DNA of 64,000 nt from Dietzia natronolimnaea (GCF_002289575.1 NZ_NTGA01000001.1:62001-126000); one strand, 5' to 3'; positions 40,166 through 55,331 are shown, numbered from the stretch's first letter. Numbers and translations: made by a program. The notes: a model not told the origin generated them from the sequence alone.

Positions 40166-40614
40166 GCACCGTTCTCCTGGTGCACCACGCACCGTCCCCG
40201 AGGCTCCGCCGCATCCTGGAAGCCCTGGAGCGCGGGCTCGCGCATCCCGAACTCGAGGGCGTCGAGGTGGAGTCGGTACCCGCTCTGGCCACGACCGACG
40301 ACCACGTACTCCGGGCGGACGGATACGTCCTGCTCACCCCGGCCAACTTCGGCTACATGTCCGGTGCGCTCAAGCACTTCTTCGACCGCACCTACTACAC
40401 GTGCGAGGGCGCCGTGGCCGGTCGGCCCTTCGCACTGTGCGTGCACGGGGACGACGACACCTCGGGGGCCGTCACCTCGGTCGAGCGGATCACCACCGGG
40501 TGGGATTTGCGACCGGTGGTGCCGGCCCTGCATCTGACCGGCGAGCCCGGCGGCGAGGATCTCGACGCCGCGTCCGAGATCGCCGCGACGGTGGCCGCAC
40601 ACCTTCTCGGCTGA
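40162..40614 (+). CDS. Flavodoxin-like / NAD(P)H-dependent FMN reductase family protein
   Basis: A 150-residue flavodoxin-fold protein. The N-terminal phosphate-loop region is [17 protein letters not shown], and the conserved [20 protein letters not shown] matches NADPH-dependent FMN reductases and WrbA-like proteins. Electron acceptor and substrate are unknown. Its place upstream of the flavin-dependent thymidylate synthase gene thyX makes a role in flavin supply or reduction conceivable, but this is only positional inference. Coupled to the upstream gene by an ATGA overlap. Confidence 0.82.
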   Translation: MSTVLLVHHAPSPRLRRILEALERGLAHPELEGVEVESVPALATTDDHVLRADGYVLLTPANFGYMSGALKHFFDRTYYTCEGAVAGRPFALCVHGDDDTSGAVTSVERITTGWDLRPVVPALHLTGEPGGEDLDAASEIAATVAAHLLG

Positions 40615-40649
40615 CCCGCCGGGCGACACGACACCACGAGGAGTCCACC

Positions 40650-44558
<3,909 letters not shown>

Positions 44559-44563
44559 GCCCG

Positions 44564-45220
44564 GTGGACTCCGACCGGCGGACGCTGGCGCAACGGGAGC
44601 GAAGCGCTCTCGTCGAGACGATGCGTGCCGCCGGTCCGGAGGCGCCGACACTGTGCGACGGGTGGACGACCCGGGACCTCGCCGCGCACCTGGTGGTGAG
44701 AGAGGCGCGCCCCGACGTCGCCGCGGGGATCGTCCTGCCGGTGCTCGCCTCGCGCATGGAGGATCTGCGCCTCCGGGAGACCGAGACCCCGTGGGACGAA
44801 CTGCTGGAGAAGATCGCCGCGGGGGCCCCGTGGTACTCACCGCTCCGCTACGCGGACCGTGTGGCCAACGCGGCGGAGTACCTCGTGCACCACGAGGACG
44901 TCCGGAGGGCCGACGGGCAGTGGACGGCGCGGGAGTTCGGCATCGAGGACCTCGATCGCATCTGGGCGCTCGGGACGACCGTGGCGAAGACGTTCCTGCG
45001 ACGGGTGACCGCGCGCGTCGATCTGCGGACCCCTCCGGGGATGAGCCTGAGCAAGCCCGGTGCGGTGTCCACCGGGGCCGCGCTCGCCCCACTCGTCAGC
45101 GTGACGGCCGCCCCCGTGGAGCTCCTCCTGTGGGCGTTCGGCCGGGGTGCGGTCGACGTGGACATCTCCGGTTCGCAACAGGGGATCGCCGCGCTGGAGG
45201 CGGTGCCGAGGGGCATCTGA
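44564..45220 (+). CDS. TIGR03085 family protein (DinB-like / mycothiol-dependent maleylpyruvate isomerase N-domain)
   Basis: A 218-residue actinobacterial protein of the DinB/MDMPI metal-binding helical fold. The pattern [22 protein letters not shown] near residue 30 and [13 protein letters not shown] near residue 103 are family signatures, supplying histidines that may bind a metal. Possibly a mycothiol-dependent enzyme; substrate unknown. GTG 44564 starts 5 bases after rnj. Confidence 0.8.
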   Translation: MDSDRRTLAQRERSALVETMRAAGPEAPTLCDGWTTRDLAAHLVVREARPDVAAGIVLPVLASRMEDLRLRETETPWDELLEKIAAGAPWYSPLRYADRVANAAEYLVHHEDVRRADGQWTAREFGIEDLDRIWALGTTVAKTFLRRVTARVDLRTPPGMSLSKPGAVSTGAALAPLVSVTAAPVELLLWAFGRGAVDVDISGSQQGIAALEAVPRGI

Positions 45221-45246
45221 CCCACCGTCCCCCCGTGTGGCTGCTG

Positions 45247-45274
45247 TTACCAATGGGGTGCGAGAAGATAGAGT
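45247..45274 (+). promoter_or_regulatory. ftsK promoter
   Basis: TTACCA (45247-45252), a 16-base spacer, and TAGAGT (45269-45274), 7 bases before the ATG at 45282; a leaderless message is predicted. Confidence 0.6.
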
Positions 45275-45281
45275 GACCCCC

Positions 45282-48071
45282 ATGGCACCCAGCTCGAACA
45301 CGCGATCCACCCGTGCCCCCGGTGGACGGCGCCCGGCTTCGAAGTCCGGCGGACAGCGAACCACCGCGTCCACCTCGTCGTCGTCCCGCGGGGGTGGTTC
45401 CCGGCGCGGTGCCGTCGTCTCCACACCGAAGACCGGTAGCCGCTCACGGTCCCGCGCGGCCACCCCCGCCCCGGAACGGACGTCCGGGGCGTTCGGGGCG
45501 GTCGGGCGCGGCCTGAGGGGTGGATGGGCCGGGATGGCGAAGGGCCTCGGTCACGGCGTCCGCGGTCTGCGGGGTGACGCCGACGAGGACCGTGTGGCAC
45601 CGCCCCACAGGCGGGACGGGCTCGGCCTGACCCTGCTCGGTATCGCGATCGTGTTCGCCGGAGCGGTGTGGTTCGGCGCGGCCGGTCCGGTCGGGGAGTG
45701 GGTCGACACGGGCATCCGGACGGTCGTCGGAACCCCCGGCGCGCTCCTGCCCCTGGTCCTCGGCGTCTGGGGCGTCCTCGTGATGGCCCGGGAGCCACGG
45801 CCCGACGTCCAGTCCAGGTGGGTGGTGGGGACCACCGTGACCACACTCGGTGTGCTGGGTCTGTGGCACCTGGGATCGGGTTCACCCGCAGACCCTGAAG
45901 GCGTCCGTGGCGGGGCCGGCGTCCTGGGGAGGATCGTCGGGGGCACGCTCGAGGCGGGCCTGTCCGTCTTCGTCGCCGTCCCACTGTTGGTGCTGCTCGT
46001 GGCGTTCGGCGTCCTGGTGCTGGTGGGTCGACCGGCCAGGGAGATCCCGGGAGTCGTGCGCGGGTTCTTCGGCTGGGACGGAAGCGGGGACATCGTCGAT
46101 CACGAGAGCCCGGGAATCGACTGGGACGGCCCCGACCCCGACGCCACGACCGCGTACCCGATCTCCGAGAACGGGATCCCGGACGACCGCGAACGTCCCG
46201 CACCACGACGTCCGGCGCGCCGCAGGGTGGCCGCGTGGTCGGATACGCCGAGCACCGGGGAGACGGTCGAGATGCCGGCGGCCGCCGGTGCGGCAGAGGG
46301 TGCCGGCGCAGCAGGCGAGTCGGTCGCCGAGGACGACGAGTCCCCGGGGGCCGTACCCCGGCGCCGGCCCCGGAAATCGGACGCTCGCACCGCCGTACTG
46401 CCCTCGACCGACCCCGACGTCGTCGCCGGAGCAGCCGACACAGCGGTGGTGCCGCAGACCAATTCCCCGTCCACCCACACCGCGGCGGACAGCGACGTCG
46501 ACAGGCTCGATTCTCAGAAGCAGTTGCTGAGCGGTGTCGAGTACACCCTCCCGCCTGTGAGCCTGCTCACCGCGGGAGACCCGCCCAAGGAACGCAGCGA
46601 GTCCAACGACCAGATGATCGAGGCCATCCAGGGCGTCCTCGAGCAGTTCAAGATCGATGCCGCGGTCACCGGCTTCACGCGCGGGCCGACGGTCACACGG
46701 TACGAGGTCGAGCTGGGCCCCGGCGTGAAGGTGGAGAAGATCACCGCGTTGCACCGGAACATCGCCTATGCGGTGGCCACAGACAACGTCCGGCTCCTCG
46801 CCCCGATCCCTGGGAAGTCCGCCGTGGGTATCGAGGTCCCCAACCTCGATCGCGAGCTCGTCAGACTCGCAGACGTGCTCACCGATCCCAAGACCGCCAC
46901 CAAGCACAACCCGATGCTCATCGGGCTGGGGAAGGACATCGAGGGCGATTTCGTCACCGCCGACCTGGCCAAGATGCCGCACCTGTTGGTCGCGGGTTCG
47001 ACGGGCTCGGGCAAGTCCAGTTTCGTCAACTCGATGCTCGTGTCGTTGCTCACCCGGGCCACCCCGGACGAGGTGCGGCTGATCCTCGTGGACCCCAAGA
47101 TGGTCGAACTGACGCCGTACGAGGGCATCCCGCACCTGATCACCCCCATCATCACCCAGCCCAAGAAGGCGGCAGCGGCGCTGGCATGGCTCGTCGAGGA
47201 GATGGAGCAGCGCTATCAGGACATGAAGTCGACCCGGGTGCGCCACATCACCGACTTCAACGATCGCGTGAAATCGGGCGCCATCACCACCCCGCCCGGC
47301 AGCGAGCGCGTCTACCGCCCGTACCCGTACATCGTCGCCGTCGTGGACGAGCTCGCCGATCTCATGATGACCGCGCCGCGGGACATCGAGGACGCGATCG
47401 TACGGATCACGCAGAAAGCCCGTGCCGCCGGCATCCACCTCGTACTGGCCACCCAGCGTCCGTCGGTCGACGTGGTGACGGGTCTGATCAAGACGAACGT
47501 GCCGTCGCGCCTGGCCTTCGCGACCTCCTCGCTCACCGACTCCCGGGTCATCCTGGACCAGGCGGGGGCCGAGAAGCTGATCGGTATGGGCGACGGGCTG
47601 TTCATCCCCATGGGTGCGTCCCGGCCGATCCGTATGCAGGGCGCCTTCATCACCGACGAGGAGATCCACGAGGTCGTCGACTACGCCAAGAACCAGGCGG
47701 AGCCCGACTACGACGACACCGTCACCGCCGCCAAGGAGGAGTCCACGAAGGAGATCGACGGGGACATCGGAGACGACCTGGACGACCTGCTCGCCGCCGT
47801 CGAACTCGTGGTCTCCAGCCAGTTCGGGTCCACCTCGATGCTCCAGCGCAAACTCCGCGTCGGATTCGCCAAGGCCGGGCGCCTCATGGACCTGATGGAG
47901 TCCCGCGACATCGTCGGCCCCTCGGAGGGCTCCAAGGCCCGTGACGTCCTGGTCAAGCCGGAGGAGTTGGCGTCGGTCATCTGGATGATCAAGGGGGGCA
48001 CACCTCCCGACGAGGACGCCGGCGATGTGGGGGCCGCGAGCGAGACCCTCGACGAGGCGCCGGTGGGCTGA
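45282..48071 (+). CDS. ftsK: DNA translocase FtsK/SpoIIIE
   Basis: Septal DNA pump that clears and resolves chromosome termini during division, with XerCD (the xerC 3' part is at 2-661). The 929 residues comprise a Ser/Arg/Pro-rich basic N-terminus (about 1-105), four or five transmembrane helices (about 110-260), an acidic disordered linker (to about 420), and the motor domain with Walker A GSTGSGKS (572-579), [10 protein letters not shown] and [12 protein letters not shown]. The gamma DNA-reading domain is at the end ([29 protein letters not shown]). The ATG at 45282 is chosen from the -10 spacing; GTG 45273 is possible. Confidence 0.96.
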   Translation: MAPSSNTRSTRAPGGRRPASKSGGQRTTASTSSSSRGGGSRRGAVVSTPKTGSRSRSRAATPAPERTSGAFGAVGRGLRGGWAGMAKGLGHGVRGLRGDADEDRVAPPHRRDGLGLTLLGIAIVFAGAVWFGAAGPVGEWVDTGIRTVVGTPGALLPLVLGVWGVLVMAREPRPDVQSRWVVGTTVTTLGVLGLWHLGSGSPADPEGVRGGAGVLGRIVGGTLEAGLSVFVAVPLLVLLVAFGVLVLVGRPAREIPGVVRGFFGWDGSGDIVDHESPGIDWDGPDPDATTAYPISENGIPDDRERPAPRRPARRRVAAWSDTPSTGETVEMPAAAGAAEGAGAAGESVAEDDESPGAVPRRRPRKSDARTAVLPSTDPDVVAGAADTAVVPQTNSPSTHTAADSDVDRLDSQKQLLSGVEYTLPPVSLLTAGDPPKERSESNDQMIEAIQGVLEQFKIDAAVTGFTRGPTVTRYEVELGPGVKVEKITALHRNIAYAVATDNVRLLAPIPGKSAVGIEVPNLDRELVRLADVLTDPKTATKHNPMLIGLGKDIEGDFVTADLAKMPHLLVAGSTGSGKSSFVNSMLVSLLTRATPDEVRLILVDPKMVELTPYEGIPHLITPIITQPKKAAAALAWLVEEMEQRYQDMKSTRVRHITDFNDRVKSGAITTPPGSERVYRPYPYIVAVVDELADLMMTAPRDIEDAIVRITQKARAAGIHLVLATQRPSVDVVTGLIKTNVPSRLAFATSSLTDSRVILDQAGAEKLIGMGDGLFIPMGASRPIRMQGAFITDEEIHEVVDYAKNQAEPDYDDTVTAAKEESTKEIDGDIGDDLDDLLAAVELVVSSQFGSTSMLQRKLRVGFAKAGRLMDLMESRDIVGPSEGSKARDVLVKPEELASVIWMIKGGTPPDEDAGDVGAASETLDEAPVG

Positions 48072-48082
48072 ACCGGCGAGGG

Positions 48083-48364
48083 TCAGGCCAGCGCACCATA
48101 GACGGGCATCCACCCCCGGACTGTGACGTCGGATACCAACCCACGCAGACAGTGGGGGTCCTCGGCGACCAGTGTCCTGGCGGCGCCGGCCTCGGAGGCT
48201 TCCACGACGAGAAGAGCCCCGGAGCCGTCGGTATACGGTCCCACGGTTCGGATCGTCCCCGCCTCGACCTGGGCGGACAGCCACTCGCGGTGCGCGGGCT
48301 TGTTGGCCTCCCGGTCCTCCGTCTGCGCTGGTTCGTACCGGTAGCTGACTGCGAAGAGCGGCAT
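48083..48364 (-). CDS. YciI family protein
   Basis: A 93-residue ferredoxin-like alpha-beta protein of the YciI family, function unknown. Visible are the N-terminal LFAVSYRYEPAQ, the HREWLSAQVEAGTIRTVGPYTDGSGALLVVEA core (including His25 near the putative active site) and a C-terminal DPHCLRGLVSDVTVRGW. It is convergent with ftsK (11-base gap) and divergent from pgsA. Confidence 0.85.
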   Translation of the reverse strand: MPLFAVSYRYEPAQTEDREANKPAHREWLSAQVEAGTIRTVGPYTDGSGALLVVEASEAGAARTLVAEDPHCLRGLVSDVTVRGWMPVYGALA

Positions 48365-48429
48365 CGGTGATGTCCTTCCCGATCATGGTGAGAGCGTTTT
48401 CGGATCCAGGGTATTGGCCCGGGTCTCGC

Positions 48430-48435
48430 TAAGGT
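48430..48435 (+). promoter_or_regulatory. -10 element immediately upstream of pgsA
   Basis: TAAGGT, 6 bases before the GTG at 48442; leaderless start predicted. Confidence 0.5.
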
Positions 48436-48441
48436 GTGGGG

Positions 48442-49029
48442 GTGACACTTCCCTTCACCGACGACGGCCGCCCCGGTGCCGAGGTCCCCCTGCTCAACAT
48501 TGCCAACGTGCTCACCGTCCTGCGGATCCTGCTGGTCCCGGTGTTCGTGGTTCTGTTCTTCGTCTCCGACGCCCAGGATCCGTGGTGGCGGGTCGGCGCG
48601 TTCGTGGTCTTCGCTCTCGCGATGGCGACCGACTACGTGGACGGGTACCTCGCCCGGCGACTGGGCCTGGTCACCGACTTCGGCAAGATCGCCGACCCGA
48701 TCGCGGACAAGGCCCTCATGGCCGCGGCCATGATCTCGCTGTCCCTGGTCGACGAGTTGTTCTGGTGGGTGACGATCGTGATCCTCGTCCGAGAGGTGGG
48801 GATCACCCTCTGGCGACTGTTCGGTGTGGACCACGTGGTGGCGGCCAGCAAGGGTGGGAAGCTCAAGACCGTCACCCAGACCCTGGGGGTGGGGATGTTG
48901 ATCCTGCCGCTGCCGTACTGGTTCTGGCCGGTCGAGTGGGCGGTGATCGGCGTGGCGCTGGTGCTGACCGTTTACACGGGTCTCGATTATCTGGTCAAGG
49001 CGCGTCAGGCCGCGCGGGCCGGGAGCTGA
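48442..49029 (+). CDS. pgsA: CDP-diacylglycerol--glycerol-3-phosphate 3-phosphatidyltransferase
   Basis: Membrane enzyme of the CDP-alcohol phosphatidyltransferase family (195 residues) that makes phosphatidylglycerophosphate, using the product of CdsA (encoded at 5237). The family active-site pattern D-x2-D-G-x2-A-R-x8-G-x3-D-x3-D is seen in DYVDGYLARRLG followed by TDFGKIADPIADK. About five membrane helices are expected. GTG 48442 is preferred because TAAGGT precedes it by 6 bases; GTG 48436 adds two residues. It could be the PgsA3-type paralogue rather than the main PG synthase. Confidence 0.9.
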   Translation: MTLPFTDDGRPGAEVPLLNIANVLTVLRILLVPVFVVLFFVSDAQDPWWRVGAFVVFALAMATDYVDGYLARRLGLVTDFGKIADPIADKALMAAAMISLSLVDELFWWVTIVILVREVGITLWRLFGVDHVVAASKGGKLKTVTQTLGVGMLILPLPYWFWPVEWAVIGVALVLTVYTGLDYLVKARQAARAGS

Positions 49030-49041
49030 GGGGCCGGACCC

Positions 49042-49797
49042 GTGTCCGACACGACATCCCCCGTGCTCAGCGGGGCAGAGCCCGGTCCCGATCCCTCAGC
49101 CGCGGCCGCGGTGGCCGCGCTCGCCGGCCGAGGGTGGACGCTGGCGACCGCGGAGTCGCTGACCGCGGGGCTGCTCGCGGCCACGGTGGCCGGGGTCCCG
49201 GGCGCGAGCGCGGTCCTGCGGGGCGGCCTGGTGGTCTACGCCACGGACCTCAAACACGACCTCGCCGGGGTTCCCGAGGACGTGCTCCAGAGGCACGGGG
49301 CGGTGTCGGGGGAGACGGCTCGCGCCCTCGCCGCGGGCGCGGCCCGCCGGTGCGGGGCCGACGTCGGGGTGGGGCTGACCGGCGTAGCGGGGCCCGACCG
49401 GCAGGATGGGCGTCCGGTAGGGACCGTCTACCTGGGGTTCTGTGCACCGGGAGTCGCTCCGTGGTCGATGGAGCTGGCACTGCGAGGGGGCCGCGACGCG
49501 ATCCGCCGGGCCGCCTGTCAAGCGGCCCTCGACCGGCTGGTGGGGATCGTCGGCCACCGCGGGAACGAATCGGGTGGATGGGGCGTTGTACCCCGTGATG
49601 CCGAACATCCAGATGACCACGCTGCCCCACCCGGACCACCGGAGTGGCCCCCCGCTGCTCCGGGAGACCCTCGGGACGGTGCTCCGCGGGCTGAGGGGCG
49701 AGACCGGACGGACCCTGAGGGACGTCGCCGACGCGGCCCGGGTGAGCCCCGGGTACCTCTCCGAGATCGAGCGCGGACGCAAAGAGGCCTCGAGTGA
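49042..49797 (+). CDS. cinA: CinA family / NMN amidohydrolase-like protein with out-of-frame tail
   Basis: CinA C-terminal (PncC) domain protein. Residues about 20-175 carry the family pattern: [46 protein letters not shown] and [22 protein letters not shown]. Normal stand-alone homologues end near residue 170. Here the frame continues for about 80 more residues of Pro/Arg/Asp-rich sequence and overlaps clgR by 200 bases. A single missing base near 49560-49595 would instead bring the frame to TGA 49596-49598, which forms TGATG with the clgR start. I therefore suspect a frameshift or sequence error at the 3' end. Confidence 0.8.
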   Translation: MSDTTSPVLSGAEPGPDPSAAAAVAALAGRGWTLATAESLTAGLLAATVAGVPGASAVLRGGLVVYATDLKHDLAGVPEDVLQRHGAVSGETARALAAGAARRCGADVGVGLTGVAGPDRQDGRPVGTVYLGFCAPGVAPWSMELALRGGRDAIRRAACQAALDRLVGIVGHRGNESGGWGVVPRDAEHPDDHAAPPGPPEWPPAAPGDPRDGAPRAEGRDRTDPEGRRRRGPGEPRVPLRDRARTQRGLE

Positions 49798-49972
49798 GCT
49801 CCTCGCGTCGATCTCGGGTGCGCTCGACGTGTCCCTCGGCGAGATCCTGATCAGGGCCGCCTTTGAGGTCTCACCCCCGGGCACCGTCTCGCCCCCCTGC
49901 ACTGACTCATCCAAAGGCACCGACTCATCCCCTGGCTCCGTGTCGGCGCGGGAGCCGGTACTCGCGGCCTGA
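49598..49972 (+). CDS. clgR: XRE family transcriptional regulator ClgR
   Basis: Helix-turn-helix activator of clp protease genes and envelope-stress functions in actinobacteria. The 124-residue protein has the HTH at about residues 20-85 ([38 protein letters not shown]), the classic ClgR sequence. Only about 22 residues after LDVSLGEIL are family-like; the remainder is a Ser/Thr/Pro-rich tail with imperfect DSSKG/DSSPG repeats. ATG 49598 is favoured; ATG 49613 is possible. It lies directly upstream of pspA, as in M. tuberculosis, where ClgR activates pspA and is itself under envelope-stress sigma control. Confidence 0.92.
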   Translation: MPNIQMTTLPHPDHRSGPPLLRETLGTVLRGLRGETGRTLRDVADAARVSPGYLSEIERGRKEASSELLASISGALDVSLGEILIRAAFEVSPPGTVSPPCTDSSKGTDSSPGSVSAREPVLAA

Positions 49973-50069
49973 GCACAGCCGCGGCAACGCCCGGTGGTCG
50001 CCCCCCGGCGTAGTTCGGTACCGTGGTGAAGACCCGTCGTCCGAATCGGCAGAAGGACACTACGCAGCG

Positions 50070-50897
50070 ATGGCCAATCCGTTCACCAAGGCATGGCGCT
50101 ACCTGATGGCGTTGTTCGATTCGAAGATCGACGAGAATGCGGACCCCAAGGTCCAGATCCAGCAGGCGATCTCGGACGCACAGCGGCAGCACCAGCAGCT
50201 GTCCCAGCAGGCGGCCGCCGTGATCGGCAACCAGCGGCAGCTCGAGATGAAGCTCAACCGACAGCTGGCCGACATCGAGAAGCTGCAGGGCTCCACGCGG
50301 CAGGCGCTCCAGATGTCCGAGCAGGCCCGCCAGAACGGCGACGCCCAGAAGGCGACGGAGTACGAGAACGCCGCGGAAGCGTTCGCCGCCCAGCTCGTCA
50401 CCGCCGAGCAGAACGTCGAGGACCTCAAGGGCCTGCACGACCAGTCGCTCCAGGCCGCGGCCCAGGCCAAGAAGGCCGTGGAGCAGAATGCGATGGTCCT
50501 CCAGCAGAAGGTGGCCGAGCGGACCAAGCTGCTCAGCCAGCTGGAGCAGGCCAAGATGCAGGAGCAGGTCAGCGCGTCGCTGCAGTCGATGTCCGAGGTC
50601 TCCTCCGGTGGCAACACCCCGAACCTCGACCAGGTGCGGGACAAGATCGAGCGACGGTACGCCAACGCCCTCGGATCGGCCGAGCTCGCCCAGAACTCCG
50701 TTCAGGGCCGGATGCTCGAGGTCGAGCAGGCGTCCACGCAGATGGCCGGGCACAGCCGTCTCGAGCAGATCCGCGCGTCGATGAAGGCGGAGGGTGGCCA
50801 GCTCGGGCAGGGCACCGGTTCGGCGTCCCAGCTTCCTCAGGGGCAGCCCCAGGCCGCGACGCCGCCGGAACAGCAGGCGCAGACCGAACAGCAGTGA
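50070..50897 (+). CDS. pspA: Phage shock protein A (PspA/IM30 family)
   Basis: Peripheral membrane ESCRT-III-like protein that protects the cytoplasmic membrane under stress. The 275 residues are almost entirely coiled coil from about 5 to 225 ([24 protein letters not shown] at the start, then heptad-rich Gln/Ala segments), followed by a Gln/Pro-rich tail. It follows clgR by 97 bases containing a possible -10 (TACCGT 50019-50024). The mycobacterial partners Rv2743c and Rv2742c are not present downstream; a terminator follows instead. Confidence 0.94.
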   Translation: MANPFTKAWRYLMALFDSKIDENADPKVQIQQAISDAQRQHQQLSQQAAAVIGNQRQLEMKLNRQLADIEKLQGSTRQALQMSEQARQNGDAQKATEYENAAEAFAAQLVTAEQNVEDLKGLHDQSLQAAAQAKKAVEQNAMVLQQKVAERTKLLSQLEQAKMQEQVSASLQSMSEVSSGGNTPNLDQVRDKIERRYANALGSAELAQNSVQGRMLEVEQASTQMAGHSRLEQIRASMKAEGGQLGQGTGSASQLPQGQPQAATPPEQQAQTEQQ

Positions 50898-50903
50898 ATC
50901 GTC

Positions 50904-50945
50904 CGAGGACGGGCCGCCGGCGAGGACGCCGACGGCCCGTCCTCG
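50904..50945 (+). terminator. Terminator after pspA
   Basis: Perfect 13-base outer stem (50904-50916 with 50933-50945) and an inner 5-base stem (CGGCG / CGCCG), starting 7 bases after the pspA stop. Confidence 0.85.
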
Positions 50946-50967
50946 TCCGTCGTGAAAGGGTGGGCAC

Positions 50968-51162
50968 GTGACTCTGACCGAGTTCAGGGCCCGGGCAGTC
51001 GAGGCCTTCGGGGACCTACGAGCCGATCATCTCGTACGGTCCCACCACCTCGGGGCGTTCGACGGACGCACGGCGGAGGAGGCCATCGACGCGGGCGCCC
51101 CGGTCAAGCAGGTCTGGATGGCCCTGTGTGCGGAGTTCGAGGTTCCCGACTCGTTACGTTGA
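50968..51162 (+). CDS. DUF3046 protein
   Basis: Small acidic helical protein (64 residues), conserved immediately upstream of recA in mycobacteria and relatives (Rv2738c position), with no established function. The family sequence is visible as LTEFRARAVEAFGDLRADHLV and the later GAPVKQVWMALCAEFEVPDS. Starts at GTG 50968. Its stop lies inside a TTGACA (51159-51164) that may belong to the recA promoter region. Confidence 0.85.
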   Translation: MTLTEFRARAVEAFGDLRADHLVRSHHLGAFDGRTAEEAIDAGAPVKQVWMALCAEFEVPDSLR

Positions 51163-51187
51163 CACCCGTGCGGCGTGTCGTTACTCC

Positions 51188-51210
51188 TCGAACACGCGTT
51201 CGCCTATAGT
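51188..51210 (+). promoter_or_regulatory. recA promoter with LexA (SOS) box
   Basis: TCGAACACGCGTTCGC at 51188-51203 matches the actinobacterial LexA box TCGAAC-N4-GTTCGA at 11 of 12 defined positions. It immediately precedes TATAGT at 51205-51210, a good -10 element. LexA bound here would block polymerase. The mRNA leader would be about 168 bases. Confidence 0.85.
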
Positions 51211-51384
51211 CGGGGCATGTGCTGACGGGAGAGCCCGTCCACAGGGCGCCGTCCCTCCACAGCGACGGGGTGCCGGGCTCGCGCGAGGCGTTCGTGTCGT
51301 ACCCGACCCGTAGCGTCCGCGAGAGAGCAGACCACACAGACCATCCGGCACGACACCGGTGGTCGAGCACGAACGGAGAACATC

Positions 51385-52490
<1,106 letters not shown>

Positions 52491-52491
<1 letters not shown>

Positions 52492-53099
52492 TGAGTGTTC
52501 AGGGCCCGGATCCCCACGAGGGGGGGCGGCGGATCACGTCGGAGCGGTTACGTACGGCGGTCGCCGCGGTGGAGGCGAGGTCGTCGGGGAGCTCGGATCT
52601 GCCGCCTCTGGCTCCCGAGGCCCACGACGCGGCGACTGCGGCCCTCCGTCTCCTGCGCCACCGTCCCCGTAGCGAGCACGAGCTCCGGGAGAGGCTTCTG
52701 GGTAAGGACCACACACCGGACGCTGTGGACGAAGCGTTGGGCAGGGTTCGCGTCTGGGGCCTTCTCGACGACGCCGACTTCGCGTCGGAGTGGGTCAGAG
52801 GCCGCCGACGCCGACGCGGACGCTCGCGTGGCGCCCTCGAGCGGGAGCTCCGCGAGAAGGGTGTCGCCGAGGTCCACATCGCCGGGGCGGTGTCCGACAT
52901 CGACGAATCCGACGAGCACGAACACGCCACCGAGTTGGTGCGGGCGCGGCTCGCGCGCCGGACGGCCGCCTCCCGCCGCGACGCCGACCTCCAGGGGGAG
53001 CGGCGCAGGTTGGTGGCGTTCCTCGGACGACGGGGTTATCCCACGGGGTTGGCGATGACGGTGGTCGATGCCGAGTTGGCGGCCCAGGTGTCGCCCTGA
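52491..53099 (+). CDS. recX: RecA regulator RecX
   Basis: Inhibitor of RecA filaments (202 residues), made of three-helix repeats; recognised from [55 protein letters not shown] and the C-terminal [16 protein letters not shown]. The N-terminal ~40 residues are variable. It overlaps recA by one base and is thus under the same SOS control. The last 14 bases before miaB carry the -10 of that gene. Confidence 0.95.
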
Positions 53100-53100
53100 G

Positions 53101-53106
53101 TACCCT
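53101..53106 (+). promoter_or_regulatory. -10 element immediately upstream of miaB
   Basis: TACCCT, 7 bases before the GTG at 53114; leaderless start predicted. Confidence 0.5.
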
Positions 53107-53113
53107 GGCCTGC

Positions 53114-54703
53114 GTGGATACTCTCGTGACCGACCAGCAGACGACAGCCGGAGACGCCGGTGTCGAGCGTGTCGAGCGTGTGGAGGGGCGCACCTACCAG
53201 GTGCGGACCTTCGGATGCCAGATGAACGTCCACGACTCGGAGCGGCTCTCGGGTGTGCTCGACGAAGCGGGATACGTCCCGTTCGAGGGAGAGGCGGATC
53301 CCGCACGGGGCGCGCTGCCGGACCTCGTCGTGTTCAACACCTGCGCCGTCCGTGAGAACGCCGACAACCGCCTCTACGGCACGCTCGGCCATCTGCGCCC
53401 GTGGAAAGACGCCAACCCGCGAATGCAGATCGCGGTCGGGGGTTGCCTCGCGCAGAAGGACAAGGACGTCGTGGTCTCGCGGGCGCCGTGGGTCGACGTC
53501 GTCTTCGGCACCCACAACCTCGGTCACCTCCCCACCCTGCTCCAGCGGTCGCGCCACAACGAACGTGCCGAGGTGGAGATAGCCGACTCGCTCCAACACT
53601 TCCCGTCAGCCCTCCCCGCCACGCGCGAGTCCGCCTACGCCGGCTGGGTCTCCGTGTCGGTCGGCTGCAACAACACCTGCACGTTCTGCATCGTCCCCTC
53701 CCTCCGCGGCAAGGAGGTGGACCGGCGTCCCGGCGAGGTACTCGCAGAGTTGCGGGCACTGGCGGACGAGGGTGTCCTGGAGGTCACCCTCCTGGGCCAG
53801 AACGTCAACGCCTACGGGCGCTCGTTCCACGACCCTTCCGAGCCGTCCGACAGGGGAGCCTTCGCGAAGCTGCTGCGCGCTGCCGGTCGGGTCGAGGGAA
53901 TCGAGCGGATCCGGTTCACCTCGCCCCATCCGGCGGAGTTCACCGACGACGTCATCGAGGCGATGGCCGACACCCCCGCCGTGTGCCCGCAGCTGCACAT
54001 GCCCCTGCAGTCGGGCTCGGATCGTGTCCTCCGGGCGATGCGACGTTCGTACAGGTCGGAGCGCTTCCTCGGCATCCTGGACAGGGTGCGTGCCGCGATG
54101 CCGCACGCGGCCATCACCACGGACATCATCGTCGGGTTTCCCGGTGAGACCGAGGAGGACTTCCAGGCCACTCTCGACGTCGTCGAGAAAGCCCGGTTCA
54201 CCAGCGCTTTCACGTTTCAGTACTCGCCGCGACCGGGGACGCCGGCGGCGACGATGGACGACCAGATCCCCAAGTCCGTCGTGCAGGAGCGCTACGAGAG
54301 ACTGATCGCGCTGCAGGAGCGGATCACCCTCGAGGAGAACGAGAAGCAGGTCGGTCGTGAGGTCGAGCTGCTCGTCACGGCGGACGAAGGGCGGAAGGAC
54401 GCCGCCACCGCCCGGATGACCGGACGGGCCCGCGACGGCCGCCTGGTGCATTTCGCCCCGGTGGGGGAGCACGCCGGGCGGATCCGTCCCGGCGACGTGG
54501 TCACCACCCGTGTCACCTCGGCGGCACCACACCACCTGCTCGCTGACGACGGAGTACTGACCGTTCGGGCGACCAGGGCGGGCGACAGGCACGAAGCCGG
54601 TGAGAAGCCGGAGACGCCACCGATCGGGGTGGGGCTCGGACTGCCCACCCTGCGGAGAGCCGCCGACACCCCCGACACCACCCCGAAGGGATGCCCTACG
54701 TGA
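53114..54703 (+). CDS. miaB: tRNA-2-methylthio-N6-dimethylallyladenosine synthase
   Basis: Radical-SAM methylthiotransferase that completes ms2i6A37 on the i6A made by MiaA (encoded at 57620). N-terminal UPF0004 domain with the auxiliary-cluster cysteines (FGCQMN Cys35, [15 protein letters not shown]), radical-SAM motif CNNTCTFC (Cys185, 189, 192), then a TRAM domain near 440-500. The 529-residue protein has a Pro/Thr-rich tail. GTG 53114 is preferred; GTG 53126 is an alternative. The last bases overlap the next gene by 13. Confidence 0.97.
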   Translation: MDTLVTDQQTTAGDAGVERVERVEGRTYQVRTFGCQMNVHDSERLSGVLDEAGYVPFEGEADPARGALPDLVVFNTCAVRENADNRLYGTLGHLRPWKDANPRMQIAVGGCLAQKDKDVVVSRAPWVDVVFGTHNLGHLPTLLQRSRHNERAEVEIADSLQHFPSALPATRESAYAGWVSVSVGCNNTCTFCIVPSLRGKEVDRRPGEVLAELRALADEGVLEVTLLGQNVNAYGRSFHDPSEPSDRGAFAKLLRAAGRVEGIERIRFTSPHPAEFTDDVIEAMADTPAVCPQLHMPLQSGSDRVLRAMRRSYRSERFLGILDRVRAAMPHAAITTDIIVGFPGETEEDFQATLDVVEKARFTSAFTFQYSPRPGTPAATMDDQIPKSVVQERYERLIALQERITLEENEKQVGREVELLVTADEGRKDAATARMTGRARDGRLVHFAPVGEHAGRIRPGDVVTTRVTSAAPHHLLADDGVLTVRATRAGDRHEAGEKPETPPIGVGLGLPTLRRAADTPDTTPKGCPT

Positions 54704-55263
54704 ACACCGCTGACCGCCCCGACCCGATCGAAGGGATCCTGGAGTCCAGCACCGTGAACTCGGAGCTCCGGCAGAAGGACAGGGTCCTGGGCCACACTCT
54801 CGTCATCGGCAAGGCCTATCTGGCGTCGGCTCTCCTGATCGTGCTGCTCGCGGCCGCGCTGGTGTTGCCCCACAGTGACGGGGTGCGTGGCCTCGATGTG
54901 TTGTTCTTCACCGAGGCGGCCAGGGCCCAGGAGACGTCGCTGCCGTCCCACGTGTTCGTCCTGATCTATTCGGTCGGTGCCATCCTGTTCGGCGCGGTCA
55001 TGATCATCACCCAGAAGTGGTGGGCGGCGGGCGTCGCGTGGGGTGCGAGTTGTGTGGCCGCCGTCTACGGGATGCTCGCGATCTGGCTGCGTCAGTCCGG
55101 ACGAGGGCCCGACCCCGACTTCCGGGACTTCGGCGCCCCCGGGATCGGGATGTACGTCAGTGTCATCTTGGTGCTCCTGCTGGTGATGACACTGGCCGGG
55201 GTGCTGTGGGCGCGAACGCCGGAGCAACAAGAGCTCGAGGACTCGCTCCGCCACCGCGAGTGA
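54691..55263 (+). CDS. Conserved four-helix membrane protein (Rv2732c position)
   Basis: A 190-residue protein with a hydrophilic N-terminus (about 35 residues) and four transmembrane helices (about 42-60, 87-105, 110-130, 154-172). The loop after the first helix contains [18 protein letters not shown]. Function unknown; the position directly after miaB, with overlapping ends, is that of the mycobacterial Rv2732c protein. ATG 54691 overlaps the 3' end of miaB by 13 bases. Confidence 0.75.
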   Translation: MPYVNTADRPDPIEGILESSTVNSELRQKDRVLGHTLVIGKAYLASALLIVLLAAALVLPHSDGVRGLDVLFFTEAARAQETSLPSHVFVLIYSVGAILFGAVMIITQKWWAAGVAWGASCVAAVYGMLAIWLRQSGRGPDPDFRDFGAPGIGMYVSVILVLLLVMTLAGVLWARTPEQQELEDSLRHRE

Positions 55264-55280
55264 ACCGGGGCCCCACCGTG

Positions 55281-55331
55281 CGGGGCCGGGACCCTGCCAT
55301 GCAGAGGCTCCCGCCCACCTCTCCGGCCCCG
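55281..55331. terminator. Possible bidirectional terminator
   Basis: CGGGGCCGG (55281-55289) and CCGGCCCCG (55323-55331), perfect 9-base arms with a 33-base loop, between convergent genes. The loop is long, so the call is tentative. Confidence 0.45.

Noticed and set aside
45882-48386. An 834-codon minus-strand open frame opposite ftsK
   Set aside because: Antisense shadow of the ftsK motor domain; no recognisable motif or ribosome binding site.
49442-49597. Upstream extension of the clgR frame
   Set aside because: The frame is open from 49442, but this part overlaps the conserved CinA domain and shows no ClgR similarity; the family N-terminus fits a start at 49598.
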